11,137 bases of DNA from contig CAJUDQ010000061.1 of assembly GCA_910585215.1 (NCBI GenBank), forward strand, positions 1 through 11,137. Reading direction: 5' to 3'. Source of the stretch: an uncultured Lachnospiraceae bacterium. GTDB lineage: Bacteria; Bacillota; Clostridia; Lachnospirales; Lachnospiraceae. Below are positions 1 to 7,315 of this stretch, one piece after another. Numbering within the stretch: position 1 is the first letter of the stretch; each line of letters opens with the position of its first letter. The notes under the pieces were generated by a model. It saw only the letters and a list, made by a program, of their open reading frames with translations. It was not told where the DNA came from and made no database searches. A program made the position numbers and the translations under genes.

Positions 1-111
1 AGAAGTAGGAATGGAACATAAAAGTTTATAGCTTTTTATAAGTTTTCAGTAACGGTTCAATAATGATTATTTTCTTCTAATTATACAAATTAATTATATA
101 TTTAATCGAGA

Positions 112-133
112 CTTTTCTGTATTGACAGAAAGG
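112..133. promoter_or_regulatory. Small inverted repeat in the ABC-F upstream region
   Basis: A perfect 7-bp inverted repeat (TTTCTGT at 114-120, ACAGAAA at 125-131) with a 4-nt spacer, extended by one G-T and one C-G pair to 112-133. It contains a TTGACA at 122-127, but no -10 hexamer lies at 16-18 nt spacing; the nearest candidate, TATAAG at 152, is 24 nt away. It could be an operator or a small RNA hairpin. I see no T-tract, so a terminator is unlikely. The rest of 1-205 is AT-rich with no supportable gene. Confidence 0.25.
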
Positions 134-205
134 ATATATTTCGTGTGGAAATATAAGATAATATATTAATGATATATAGCACATAATTAGCAGAAAATAA
201 TATAG

Positions 206-247
206 ATGCACCCTTTTATTTATAGATTGGCATACTTTTTATCATAA
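206..247 (+). CDS. Possible 13-aa leader peptide of the ABC-F gene
   Basis: A short reading frame, MHPFIYRLAYFLS followed by TAA, lies 210 nt upstream of the ABC-F start and ahead of a terminator-like hairpin. Short hydrophobic or aromatic leader peptides in this position are known for antibiotic-inducible resistance genes of Firmicutes (erm, some ABC-F), where ribosome stalling decides between termination and read-through. Weak points are that no convincing Shine-Dalgarno precedes this ATG and that other tiny frames exist nearby, such as MDELKQP at 284-307. The assignment is an inference from position and architecture. Confidence 0.28.
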   Translation: MHPFIYRLAYFLS

Positions 248-353
248 TAATTTTATTTTAAAAAGTAATATGTTTTTATTTTTATGGATGAATTAAAGCA
301 ACCATAAAATATTGCCAGTAAAAATTGAATGAATTGATATATGGAAGATATAT

Positions 354-391
354 AAATGGATGCAGAAGTGATTTTTTCTGCATCTATTTTT
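354..391 (+). terminator. Candidate attenuator hairpin upstream of the ABC-F gene
   Basis: GATGCAGAA at 359-367 pairs perfectly with TTCTGCATC at 376-384 around an 8-nt loop. A G-T wobble plus A/T pairs extend the stem to 354-389, and a T-rich run follows (387-391). This is the shape of an intrinsic terminator, sitting 67 nt before the ABC-F start codon. No plausible promoter lies between hairpin and gene: TAGACA at 395-400 has no -10 at correct spacing. It is therefore more likely inside the leader transcript (an attenuator) than the terminator of an upstream gene. A second small inverted repeat, CAACAA/TTGTTG at 399-421, follows it. Confidence 0.55.
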
Positions 392-457
392 GGTTAGACA
401 ACAATATATAAACTTTTGTTGATAGGACTTAATAAGAAATTATTATGGAGGTAGAAG

Positions 458-2038
458 ATGTCAAAAATATCAATTCATCAGTTGAATTTTTATTATTCAG
501 ATTATTATAACCCTGTATTTAACAATATAAATCTTGTACTTGATACAGATTGGAGACTTGGACTGATAGGGCGTAATGGCAGAGGAAAATCTACGTTTTT
601 AAATCTTCTTACAGGAAAGTTAAAGCCGGTAAAGGGCAATATCAGCATGTCTGTAAATATGGAGTATTTTCCATATGAAATAAATGACAAATATCATATT
701 ACAATGGATATTATAAAAGAAAGTATTGGCGGATTGAAAACAATGGAAGATACAATGGAGCAAATTATTTCTAATATGGAAGAAAACAGATATGATGAGT
801 ACAGTGAAGTTCAGTTCAAATATTCTGAATTGAAAGGGTATGAGATGGAAGGTAGAATTTTTAAAGAAATGGCGGATATGGGACTTGAAAAAGAGCTTGT
901 ATATAGGGATTTCTCCACTTTATCTGGCGGTGAAAGAACAAGAATGATGATTATTGTATTATTTTTAAGGAAAAACAGTTTTGTGTTGCTAGATGAACCT
1001 ACCAATCATTTAGATATGAAAGGAAAAGAGATAATAGCGAACTATCTTGCAAAAAAGAATGGATTTATCGTTGTTTCACATGACAGAGATTTTCTTGATA
1101 AGGTTACAGACCATATTATGTCGATTAATAAAGCAGATATTAAGGTAGAAAAAGGAAATTATTCATCGTGGAAAAACAATATGGAAAGAGTAGAAGAATA
1201 TGAATTTAGAACTCGTGATAAACTAGAACAGGAAATCAAACAGCTTGAAAGACATTCGGAAAAAGCACGTAATTGGGCAGAAGTGGCAAATACACAGAAG
1301 TACAAATTTATAACAAATGCCAGAACAAATGGAACACGTTCCTATATGCGTCAAGCCAAGCGTTCAGAAGAACAGATACTTGACAATATGCAAGAAAAGA
1401 GAAAGCTGCTTCTTAATTATGAAGAACCTAAGGAACTGGAACTCAGACAGACAACCAATGAGAGAATCGATTTTTTAATAAAAGCAGAAAAGCTTTCTTT
1501 TGCATATTCTGAAAAGGCTGATATTATACATGATTTTAATTTGAAGATATATCAGGGAGACAGAATATGGATAAAGGGAAAAAATGGTGCTGGAAAAAGT
1601 ACATTATTGAAGGTTCTGGCAGGACAAATGGATACCGGACCACAGATAGAATATGCAGAGGCACTTAAAATTTCAGTATCATTCCAAGAACCGTTATGGA
1701 ACAAAGGATTGATAAAAGAAAACTATAAATTGCCAGAACAGACAGCAATGTTGGAGCAATTACTTTCTTTTTGTGATATGTTTGATTTACCGGAAGGATT
1801 TCTCGAAAGACCTCTCGAAACTTACAGCAGTGGAGAATTGAAAAAAGTAGATATTGCGAGGGCCTTTTCCGAAGAGCATGATGTGATTTTTTTAGATGAA
1901 CCATTAAATTATATGGATGTGTTTTTTAGGGAACAGTTGGAAAAAGCGATATTAAAGTATAAGCCAACGATTGTTTTTGTAGAACATGATGGAAGGTTTG
2001 GCAGAAATGTAAGTAACAGAATGATTGAGATGAAATAA
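458..2038 (+). CDS. Lsa-family ABC-F ribosomal protection protein
   Basis: A 526-aa soluble protein with two ABC ATPase domains and no membrane segments, as in ABC-F proteins that bind the ribosome E site and displace drugs from the peptidyl transferase centre. Domain 1 has Walker A GRNGRGKST (38-46), signature LSGGE (155-159), Walker B ending LLDEPTNHLD (177-186) and the switch histidine in SHD (207-209). A charged linker (about 230-335) carries the family's interdomain, drug-sensing region. Domain 2 has Walker A GKNGAGKST (374-382), a weaker signature YSSGE (456-460), Walker B ending LDEPLNYMD and VEHD (508-511). The LGLIGRNGRGK stretch and the second-site DEPLNYMDVF match my memory of Lsa(A)/CplR-type proteins (lincosamide, streptogramin A, pleuromutilin resistance). 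Both catalytic glutamates (E180, E481) are present. The start is set by GGAGG at 447-451. The upstream hairpin suggests drug-dependent attenuation. The resistance spectrum cannot be read from sequence alone. Confidence 0.9.
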   Translation: MSKISIHQLNFYYSDYYNPVFNNINLVLDTDWRLGLIGRNGRGKSTFLNLLTGKLKPVKGNISMSVNMEYFPYEINDKYHITMDIIKESIGGLKTMEDTMEQIISNMEENRYDEYSEVQFKYSELKGYEMEGRIFKEMADMGLEKELVYRDFSTLSGGERTRMMIIVLFLRKNSFVLLDEPTNHLDMKGKEIIANYLAKKNGFIVVSHDRDFLDKVTDHIMSINKADIKVEKGNYSSWKNNMERVEEYEFRTRDKLEQEIKQLERHSEKARNWAEVANTQKYKFITNARTNGTRSYMRQAKRSEEQILDNMQEKRKLLLNYEEPKELELRQTTNERIDFLIKAEKLSFAYSEKADIIHDFNLKIYQGDRIWIKGKNGAGKSTLLKVLAGQMDTGPQIEYAEALKISVSFQEPLWNKGLIKENYKLPEQTAMLEQLLSFCDMFDLPEGFLERPLETYSSGELKKVDIARAFSEEHDVIFLDEPLNYMDVFFREQLEKAILKYKPTIVFVEHDGRFGRNVSNRMIEMK

Positions 2039-2040
2039 AG

Positions 2041-2141
2041 CATTTGATGATTTGCGTGCTTCCTTGTAGTGTAATGTCATCAAATGAAGCAAAGCGTAGT
2101 TTGATGACCTGCGCACGCATCCGCGTGCTTCCTTGTATAAT
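2041..2141 (-). repeat. Palindromic dispersed repeat, one full and one shortened copy
   Basis: The same family as the tandem pair at 10751-10878, in opposite orientation. The full copy (2076-2141) has two hairpins: GTCATCAAA (2076-2084) with TTTGATGAC (2100-2108), then GCACGC (2113-2118) with GCGTGC (2123-2128), followed by TTCCTT and TATAAT. The upstream copy (2041-2075) has lost the middle and keeps only the ends. The array begins three bases after the ABC-F stop codon, so the hairpins may also act as its 3' end or a weak terminator, although the T-tract is poor. The copies carry no credible coding frame. Confidence 0.88.
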
Positions 2142-2184
2142 AAATTTATGATTTCTGTGCTTTGGGATATCAGATATCAAAAAA

Positions 2185-2224
2185 AGCACTGTACTATAAA
2201 TTTGGAATATGTTATTATAGTGCT
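2185..2224 (+). promoter_or_regulatory. Imperfect hairpin before the 346-aa gene
   Basis: AGCA (2185-2188) pairs with TGCT (2221-2224), and CTATAA (2194-2199) with TTATAG (2215-2220), with a 5-nt bulge on the left arm. It ends immediately before the AAAGGAGG ribosome binding site. It could modulate translation or be chance AT pairing. No clear promoter with correct spacing was found between the repeat and the gene. Confidence 0.22.
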
Positions 2225-2240
2225 ATATAAAGGAGGAAAA

Positions 2241-3281
2241 ATGTTTGATGTAGATATTTTAAAAAGGCATGAATTTCATGATTCAATCATAGAAACTGTA
2301 AATTGGGATTTAAATACGCAGTTTTTTAATTTAAAGGGAGAATTTCCAGAGTGGGAGCGTACAGAAAACAGTGGATGTTTGTATTATTGTTTTTGGTTTT
2401 CAGGAGTAAAAAATTTGTCCATAGAAGAGAAGGATTATAGGGAAAGCAGTATAATAGAAATAAAAATAATTCCTTTTGAATCGGAATATCATGTGGAAAT
2501 AATGATTGATATAGAGTTTGGTGAGTTTGCGGCAATAGAGTTTTACTGTACAAATATTTCCTGTGATTTGTATAAGTATAAAGGCATGTCTTACCAAAAT
2601 GTGTATTATGATTCACAGTATCAGTTGAGTTTTCAAAAAATGCGCAGCGCATATAAGAAACACAATTTTTTAGAAACAGAATATAAGGATTTGGGAGATG
2701 GATATATTGTAAAAGCAGATTCTTATGGAACAAAAGGCTATGTGGAAAATAATGCAACATATGAAAGAATATTTATTCAAAAATGTTGCCTGATGTATCA
2801 AAATAAAACAATATTTGAGTATGAATCTATCTATCGGATGCCCCGTATTACGGCAGAAATTATTCATCATCAAAATGGGCAGAAATATTTTTTGTTTAAA
2901 TCCGACTTATATGGGTTAAATGTATATAATATGGAAGATAAGAGTGTATTTTATTACATACCGGAAGGATTATGGCATCATTATCAGCATATTTTGGGAG
3001 AATCTTTTATTATCACAGATATTCATTATGATTCAGAAACAAATAAAATTGCATATGAGGGCTGTTATTGGGGTGGAACAAATGATGTAATGGCGGGAGA
3101 TTTTACAGAGCCTATGAACTTTTCGCCGGAACTTGTTAGTATGCACGAAATAGTGGACCCTGAGTATGAACTGTATGATGATATTGATTTTGGAAAGTGG
3201 AAAAATGGAGAATTGTATTTATGGGCGGACAGGAAGATTGAGAAAAAAATAGATGTTCAAAAATGGGTATGCCTGTTATAA
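2241..3281 (+). CDS. Hypothetical protein, immunity-like (346 aa)
   Basis: I do not recognise a named family. The open frame extends upstream to 2133, but the start at 2241 is chosen because AAAGGAGG ends 4 nt before it and because the upstream extension translates repeat and hairpin sequence. The protein is acidic and aromatic-rich, with no signal peptide or membrane segment. Its N-terminus (RHEFHDSIIETVNWD) resembles the HDS-type opening seen in several small bacterial immunity-like proteins. The C-terminal half has PEG, GESFIITDIHYD and a GCYWGGTNDV block followed by an acidic, tryptophan-containing tail, suggestive of a beta-rich fold. It heads a same-strand group with a SUKH protein, the kind of neighbourhood where orphan immunity genes of polymorphic toxin systems cluster. 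That role is inferred from context only. Confidence 0.75.
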   Translation: MFDVDILKRHEFHDSIIETVNWDLNTQFFNLKGEFPEWERTENSGCLYYCFWFSGVKNLSIEEKDYRESSIIEIKIIPFESEYHVEIMIDIEFGEFAAIEFYCTNISCDLYKYKGMSYQNVYYDSQYQLSFQKMRSAYKKHNFLETEYKDLGDGYIVKADSYGTKGYVENNATYERIFIQKCCLMYQNKTIFEYESIYRMPRITAEIIHHQNGQKYFLFKSDLYGLNVYNMEDKSVFYYIPEGLWHHYQHILGESFIITDIHYDSETNKIAYEGCYWGGTNDVMAGDFTEPMNFSPELVSMHEIVDPEYELYDDIDFGKWKNGELYLWADRKIEKKIDVQKWVCLL

Positions 3282-3356
3282 AATGAAAATTATAAATGAA
3301 TATGAAAATAAAAAAAGAACAAAAGGAATTTAGAAAAAATAGAGGAGATAACTGCT

Positions 3357-4118
3357 ATGACGCATATAGAAGAAGAGAATTTTATTAAATCAGCATATCA
3401 GGCATTGATTGAACGAGGAGTGATAACAGAAGATATGTTATCGCCATCTACTGTTACGGATGAAATGCTGAAAGAATTTGAACAGGAATTTGATGTAGAA
3501 CTTCCGTCTATTTTGTGTACTTATTTAAAAACTTACTGCCATAATATTTGTTCGCTTCGAGCACCGATTCCGATGGATGATTTAGCTTCATCATACAACA
3601 ATGTTATGCGCCAGATACAGTCAATGTCTGCGCAGGAAATAGGAGACATTGAGGAGGAAAAAGAGCCATATCTGGGAGCATGGTGGTGTGGAATATTTCC
3701 AATACCAAAAGAGGACCCGTTAAGATATTACAGGGATAGTATGGAAGGATTTCGAGAAATTGTTGATTATCTGGAAGATAATGGAGTAACTCTTGAAGAT
3801 ATAAAACAGTTTGTACCTTTTGCAGACTGGGAAGGAGCAGGCGCTTTATGTTTTGATATGAGCAGGAAGGAAGAAAATTTGGATTGGAAGGATTCTGATA
3901 CATGGCAGATATGCTGGTTTGACCATGAAGAATTTGACTGGGAAGATGCAGGGTATATTGATGAAAATGGAGTAGTTACTGGAGAAAAATTGCTGCCGGA
4001 TTTTGAAAGTTTTCTTAAATTATATTTTTATGGAATTTATGATAATCTTTATGATAAATATTTGGAAAGAAGCAAAGAGGCCAAGCCAGACAGAAGCAGT
4101 TGGTGTGATGTGAGGTGA
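3357..4118 (+). CDS. SMI1/KNR4 (SUKH) family protein
   Basis: A 253-aa acidic, soluble protein. The N-terminal segment carries the SUKH-type opening, a helix EMLKEFEQEFDVELPS (about residues 38-53) before an LxxYL-like segment. The middle carries the family pattern of an aromatic/acidic block: PFADWEGAGALCFD near residues 155-168, then WQICWFDHEEFDWE. The C-terminus has LLPDFESFLKLYF, the usual closing helix. SUKH proteins are widely used as immunity proteins against nuclease and other polymorphic toxins, although some have other roles. GAGGAG at 3342-3347 supports the start. It lies 75 bp after the previous gene and 4 bp before the next, so it is probably cotranscribed. No toxin gene is in the window, so its partner is unknown. 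Confidence 0.85.
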   Translation: MTHIEEENFIKSAYQALIERGVITEDMLSPSTVTDEMLKEFEQEFDVELPSILCTYLKTYCHNICSLRAPIPMDDLASSYNNVMRQIQSMSAQEIGDIEEEKEPYLGAWWCGIFPIPKEDPLRYYRDSMEGFREIVDYLEDNGVTLEDIKQFVPFADWEGAGALCFDMSRKEENLDWKDSDTWQICWFDHEEFDWEDAGYIDENGVVTGEKLLPDFESFLKLYFYGIYDNLYDKYLERSKEAKPDRSSWCDVR

Positions 4119-4122
4119 AATT

Positions 4123-4581
4123 ATGGGAAAGCTTTATTTATGGGGGTGGTATTCTTCCGAATTTGTGACTGACTGGCTGATACCTGAGATAGAAGAGAAT
4201 TGCAGACAATATGGGATACTCTCGCAGACTGCTTATGAAATCTTTCAAAAGAATAAATTTGCAGACAACAGCATATATTTTCATCACGGGTATGCAGAAA
4301 GTGATATTCCGATTGGACAGGAATATGAAGAACTTTTATTTATTGAGGATTATAATCTGCCGGAGATTTTTATACAGAAATGTCATGCAAGAATTTTATG
4401 TTTTTTTAATGCTTTTCATACACGGCCAACCGAGTCAGCTATGAAGGGACATCATGAACTGAGTTTGATACAATTTGAACAGGGGGTTCCTCAGATTATC
4501 TGTAATGAATTGCACAAAATTACAAAAGAGAGTCCACTTAATTCAACAGGAAAACGGTTTTGCTTATCTTCGAAAGGGTAA
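4123..4581 (+). CDS. Hypothetical protein, translationally coupled to the SUKH gene (152 aa)
   Basis: I do not recognise this protein. It is small, soluble and rich in aromatic and acidic residues (opening MGKLYLWGWYSSEF, later FHHGYAESDIPIGQEYEELLFIED), with no signal peptide or membrane helix. Its ribosome binding site AGGTGA overlaps the stop codon of the SUKH gene and the start follows 4 nt later, which argues for translational coupling and a shared job. Size and composition fit an immunity protein or accessory to one. That is an inference from the neighbour. The last 20 or so residues (SPLNSTGKRFCLSSKG) look low in conservation-type content and may be a drifted tail. Confidence 0.7.
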   Translation: MGKLYLWGWYSSEFVTDWLIPEIEENCRQYGILSQTAYEIFQKNKFADNSIYFHHGYAESDIPIGQEYEELLFIEDYNLPEIFIQKCHARILCFFNAFHTRPTESAMKGHHELSLIQFEQGVPQIICNELHKITKESPLNSTGKRFCLSSKG

Positions 4582-4636
4582 ATGATAAATATAATATAAG
4601 TTTCCAAAATAAAAGAATGAATAGGAGAAATAATAA

Positions 4637-4825
4637 ATGGAAAAAAGATTAAAGGTAATTATCAGCAATTGTCCACAAAATCATGCCTGCCCGTCAGTAA
4701 AAATCTGTCCTGTAGGCGCTTTGACACAGGAGGGTTTTCATGCTCCGGTTGTTGATGAGAACATATGCATTAAATGTGGAAAATGTTCTAATTTTTGTCC
4801 AAAAAAAGCACTGGTTTTGGAATAA
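4637..4825 (+). CDS. Small ferredoxin-like 4Fe-4S binding protein (62 aa)
   Basis: The second half has a canonical cluster motif, CIKCGKCSNFCP (Cys44, 47, 50, 54). The first half has C12-x5-C18-x5-C24-P instead of CxxCxxCxxxCP, so only three cysteines. In classic two-cluster ferredoxins the cysteine before proline of each half ligates the other cluster. Here Cys24 would complete the cluster of 44/47/50, while Cys54 with 12 and 18 gives only three ligands. Expect one sure [4Fe-4S] cluster and possibly a second incomplete or three-cysteine cluster. The NCPQ...CPSVKICPVGAL segment resembles a clostridial family annotated simply as 4Fe-4S binding protein, so the change is probably ancestral, not damage. 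AGGAGA (4622-4627) supports the start. It is cytoplasmic and its electron partner is unknown. Confidence 0.88.
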   Translation: MEKRLKVIISNCPQNHACPSVKICPVGALTQEGFHAPVVDENICIKCGKCSNFCPKKALVLE

Positions 4826-5008
4826 GAATATACAGAAATAGAAAAAATTTTTATATTAATTTATTCAGGATATACCTTTCTAATTACATATAAAAAGAAA
4901 ATAATATTTCATGGAATAATATAAAGAAGGTTTTAAAAAGAGATTCCAAGAAATGAAAACGTGCAGAAACAAAGGGTTTGGCTGACTGAAAAAGCGAATA
5001 TATATTCT
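4826..5008. other. AT-rich spacer without recognised genes
   Basis: The 4826-5143 gap contains no coding frame I can support. The left part is AT-rich and featureless; the right part holds the hairpin at 5009-5062 and the promoter at 5085-5112, listed separately. Confidence 0.6.
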
Positions 5009-5062
5009 AAAAATGGATGCAGATAATTATACTATAAAAGTAGAATACTGCATCCATTTTTT
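5009..5062. terminator. Long perfect palindrome, probable bidirectional terminator before the R-M operon
   Basis: Fourteen perfect base pairs: AAAAATGGATGCAG at 5009-5022 against CTGCATCCATTTTT at 5048-5061. The 25-nt loop contains a small inner TACT/AGTA stem. With an A-run on the left and a T-run on the right it can terminate in either direction, and most likely ends the ferredoxin transcript. It lies just upstream of the R-M promoter, so it is not in that mRNA. The AAATGGATGCAGA arm is identical over 13 nt to the arm of the hairpin at 354-391. Confidence 0.6.
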
Positions 5063-5084
5063 GTTGTAAATTTCCAGATTTCTA

Positions 5085-5112
5085 TTGAAAATAACAAAAA
5101 AAATGGTATAAT
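5085..5112 (+). promoter_or_regulatory. Sigma-A extended -10 promoter of the R-M operon
   Basis: TTGAAA (5085-5090), a 16-nt spacer and TATAAT (5107-5112), with an upstream TGG giving an extended -10. Initiation would be near 5119, leaving a leader of about 50 nt before the start at 5171. It is the only strong promoter visible upstream of the methyltransferase-endonuclease pair, so both genes probably depend on it. Confidence 0.7.
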
Positions 5113-5170
5113 TAACAGGAAAGTGTCCAATAGATAAAGAAAAATGTTGCATAAAATGGAGAGAACAACT

Positions 5171-7306
5171 ATGAGGTATACGGCAACGGAAATGGCCAGA
5201 AAATTAGACATATCAAGGTCTTATCTGTATTATCTGAAAGAAGCCGGTGTGGTGGAAATAGAAAAAAATGAAAACGGAAAACCAATATGGACAGAATCTG
5301 TTTACCACCAGTTATTTGAATATATTAAAAAAAATCACCGTACAGAGGAAACAGACAATATTCAGCCATTGTATAAAACGACAAAAATTAATAACAGACG
5401 ATATCTGGGCAGCAAATATAAGCTGCTTCCTTTTATCACAAGGGTAGTGAAGGAGGAATGCGAGAATATCAATACAATTGCGGATGTTTTTGCAGGAACG
5501 GGGGCAGTTGCTTCCGCGTTTATTGATAAAAAAATTATTACAAATGACCTGATGTACAGCAATTATATCTGTCATGTAGCATGGTTTGACAGCGAACCAT
5601 ATTCAGAACAGAAAATTGTGGAACTTATTATGAAATATAATCAGATAACAGTAGAAGAAGACAATTATATGAGTACCTGCTTTGCGGATACTTATTTTTC
5701 ACTGGAAGACTGTCGGAAAATAGGATATATCAGAGAAGATATTGAACAGAGATATCGAAAAAAACAGATTAACGCACGAGAAAGGGCTCTGTTAATTACC
5801 TCTCTATTATATGCGATGGATAAGATTGCAAATACCTGCGGACATTATGATGCCTATCGTCAGGGAATTGTATTTGAGAAACATCTGGAAATGTCCGTAC
5901 CTACGCCAGAACAGAATTTAAATGAAAATAATATCTGCTATAATGCAGACAGTAATGAGCTGATGCCGGAAATTGAAGCGGATTTGGTATATATTGACCC
6001 GCCCTATAATTCAAGACAATATTGCGATGCCTATCATCTGCTGGAAAATATTGCCAGGTGGGAAAAACCGGAAGTATTTGGAGTTGCAAGAAAAATGGAC
6101 AGAACAAAGCTGAAAAGTAAATATTGCACACAGCGGGCAGTAAAGGCTTTTGAGCAGTTGATTGAGTCTGTTCATGCGAAATATATTCTTTTATCCTATA
6201 ATAATATGGCAGAAAAAGGGAATGACAGGTCTAATGCCAAAATCAGTGATGAGGATATTATGAGGATTTTGGAAAAAAAAGGAGAGGTAAAAGTGTTTGC
6301 TGAGGATTATAAGGTGTTTTCTGCCGGAAAATCAGATATAAAAAAGAATCAGGAGAGGTTATTTTTGTGTAAATGTTATGAAAATGAAAAAGAAGTGATT
6401 CCGTCTGCATTAAATTATACAGGAGGAAAATATAAGCTCCTTCCACAGATACTGCCGTTGTTTCCAAAGGATGCGGACAAGGTGGTGGATTTGTTTTGTG
6501 GGGGCTGTAATGTAGGTATTAATGTGAATTGCAGCAGGGTACAGTTTAATGATTCTAATTCCTGTCTGATAGGATTGCTTGCAATGATGAAAAGACTGTC
6601 AAAGGAAGAAATTTTAAACTGGGTGTTTCAGGCAATTGAAAAATATGGGTTATCATTGGTAAGCGAAAACGGGTATGAATATTATCACTGTGAGAGTTCG
6701 TCAGGGCTTGGTTCGTATAACAAAGCAGGTTTTAACAGGCTGAGAGATGATTTTAACAAAAAAGAGGAAAAAGATGATGAATATTATCTGATGTTATATC
6801 TTTTAATTGTATATTCATTTAATAATCAGATAAGATTTAACCGGAAGGGAGAGTTTAATCTGCCGGTTGGAAAAAGAGATTTCAATGTAAAAATGCAGGC
6901 CAAGCTGCAGGCATTTCTGGACAGAATAAAAAGCGGTGATTATCAGTTTACGAACTTGGATTTCAGAGAGATTGATTTGGAAAACTTTACAGAGAAAAGC
7001 TTTTTTTATGCAGACCCACCCTATCTGATTACCTGTGCGACATACAATGAGCAGGCGGGGTGGACAGAAGAAGACGAAAGAGATTTGCTGGAATTTCTGG
7101 AGAAACTGGATAAAAAAGGAATACGATTTGCTTTGTCTAATGTTTTGGAAAGCAAGGGAAAAAAGAATGAGATTTTAAGCGAATGGATAGAAAAAAATAA
7201 GAAATTTAAGGCGATTCCTCTGGATTACAGCTATTCCAATTCCAATTATCATACAAAGCAGCGGGAGAGTGTGACAAAAGAGGTTCTTGTGGTGAATTAT
7301 GAGTGA
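5171..7306 (+). CDS. HTH-fused tandem D12 adenine-N6 DNA methyltransferase (Type IIS R-M)
   Basis: A 711-aa modification enzyme that would methylate adenines in an asymmetric site, one domain per strand. Residues 1-55 form a MerR-like helix-turn-helix (TATEMARKLDISRSYLYYLKEAGVV). The first methyltransferase (about 75-405) has YLGSKYKLLP (motif X), ADVFAGTGAV (motif I, SAM binding) and the catalytic DPPY at 276-279 within YIDPPYNSRQY. That block and the following YHLLENIAR closely resemble the M.FokI N-half. The second (about 413-711) has YTGGKYKLLP, VVDLFCGGCNVG, the FNRKGEFNLPVGK block typical of Dam-type enzymes and DPPY at 615-618. Both catalytic tetrads are intact. Start 5171 is preferred over 5144 because GGAGAG (5158-5163) sits 7 nt before it. 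The gene is followed 9 bp later by the endonuclease. The fused HTH might aid target binding or repress the operon; neither is shown. Confidence 0.93.
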   Translation: MRYTATEMARKLDISRSYLYYLKEAGVVEIEKNENGKPIWTESVYHQLFEYIKKNHRTEETDNIQPLYKTTKINNRRYLGSKYKLLPFITRVVKEECENINTIADVFAGTGAVASAFIDKKIITNDLMYSNYICHVAWFDSEPYSEQKIVELIMKYNQITVEEDNYMSTCFADTYFSLEDCRKIGYIREDIEQRYRKKQINARERALLITSLLYAMDKIANTCGHYDAYRQGIVFEKHLEMSVPTPEQNLNENNICYNADSNELMPEIEADLVYIDPPYNSRQYCDAYHLLENIARWEKPEVFGVARKMDRTKLKSKYCTQRAVKAFEQLIESVHAKYILLSYNNMAEKGNDRSNAKISDEDIMRILEKKGEVKVFAEDYKVFSAGKSDIKKNQERLFLCKCYENEKEVIPSALNYTGGKYKLLPQILPLFPKDADKVVDLFCGGCNVGINVNCSRVQFNDSNSCLIGLLAMMKRLSKEEILNWVFQAIEKYGLSLVSENGYEYYHCESSSGLGSYNKAGFNRLRDDFNKKEEKDDEYYLMLYLLIVYSFNNQIRFNRKGEFNLPVGKRDFNVKMQAKLQAFLDRIKSGDYQFTNLDFREIDLENFTEKSFFYADPPYLITCATYNEQAGWTEEDERDLLEFLEKLDKKGIRFALSNVLESKGKKNEILSEWIEKNKKFKAIPLDYSYSNSNYHTKQRESVTKEVLVVNYE

Positions 7307-7315
7307 GGAGCAGTT

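Noticed and set aside
1..31. C-terminal end of an upstream gene (frame ending TAG at 29-31)
   Set aside because: Only nine codons are visible, with no recognisable motif; any frame would give something similar.
122..157. TTGACA...TATAAG as the ABC-F promoter
   Set aside because: The spacer is 24 nt, too long for sigma-A, and the TTGACA lies within an inverted repeat. No other clear pair was found, so I leave the promoter unplaced.
2133..2240. Upstream extension of the 346-aa gene to an ATG at 2133
   Set aside because: It reads through the end of the palindromic repeat and a hairpin, has no ribosome binding site, and a strong AAAGGAGG precedes the ATG at 2241.
2326..2760. Minus-strand 144-codon open frame
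   Set aside because: It lies wholly inside the 346-aa plus-strand gene, has no ribosome binding site and its translation is low-complexity (Tyr/Leu/Phe/His), as expected from the complement of an AT-rich gene.
4211..4444. Plus-strand 77-codon frame inside the 152-aa gene
   Set aside because: It is a shadow in another frame of a gene with a coupled ribosome binding site, and has no start signal of its own.
5144..5170. ATG at 5144 as the methyltransferase start
   Set aside because: It has only a weak purine stretch upstream, while the ATG at 5171 has GGAGAG at ideal spacing and begins directly with the HTH.
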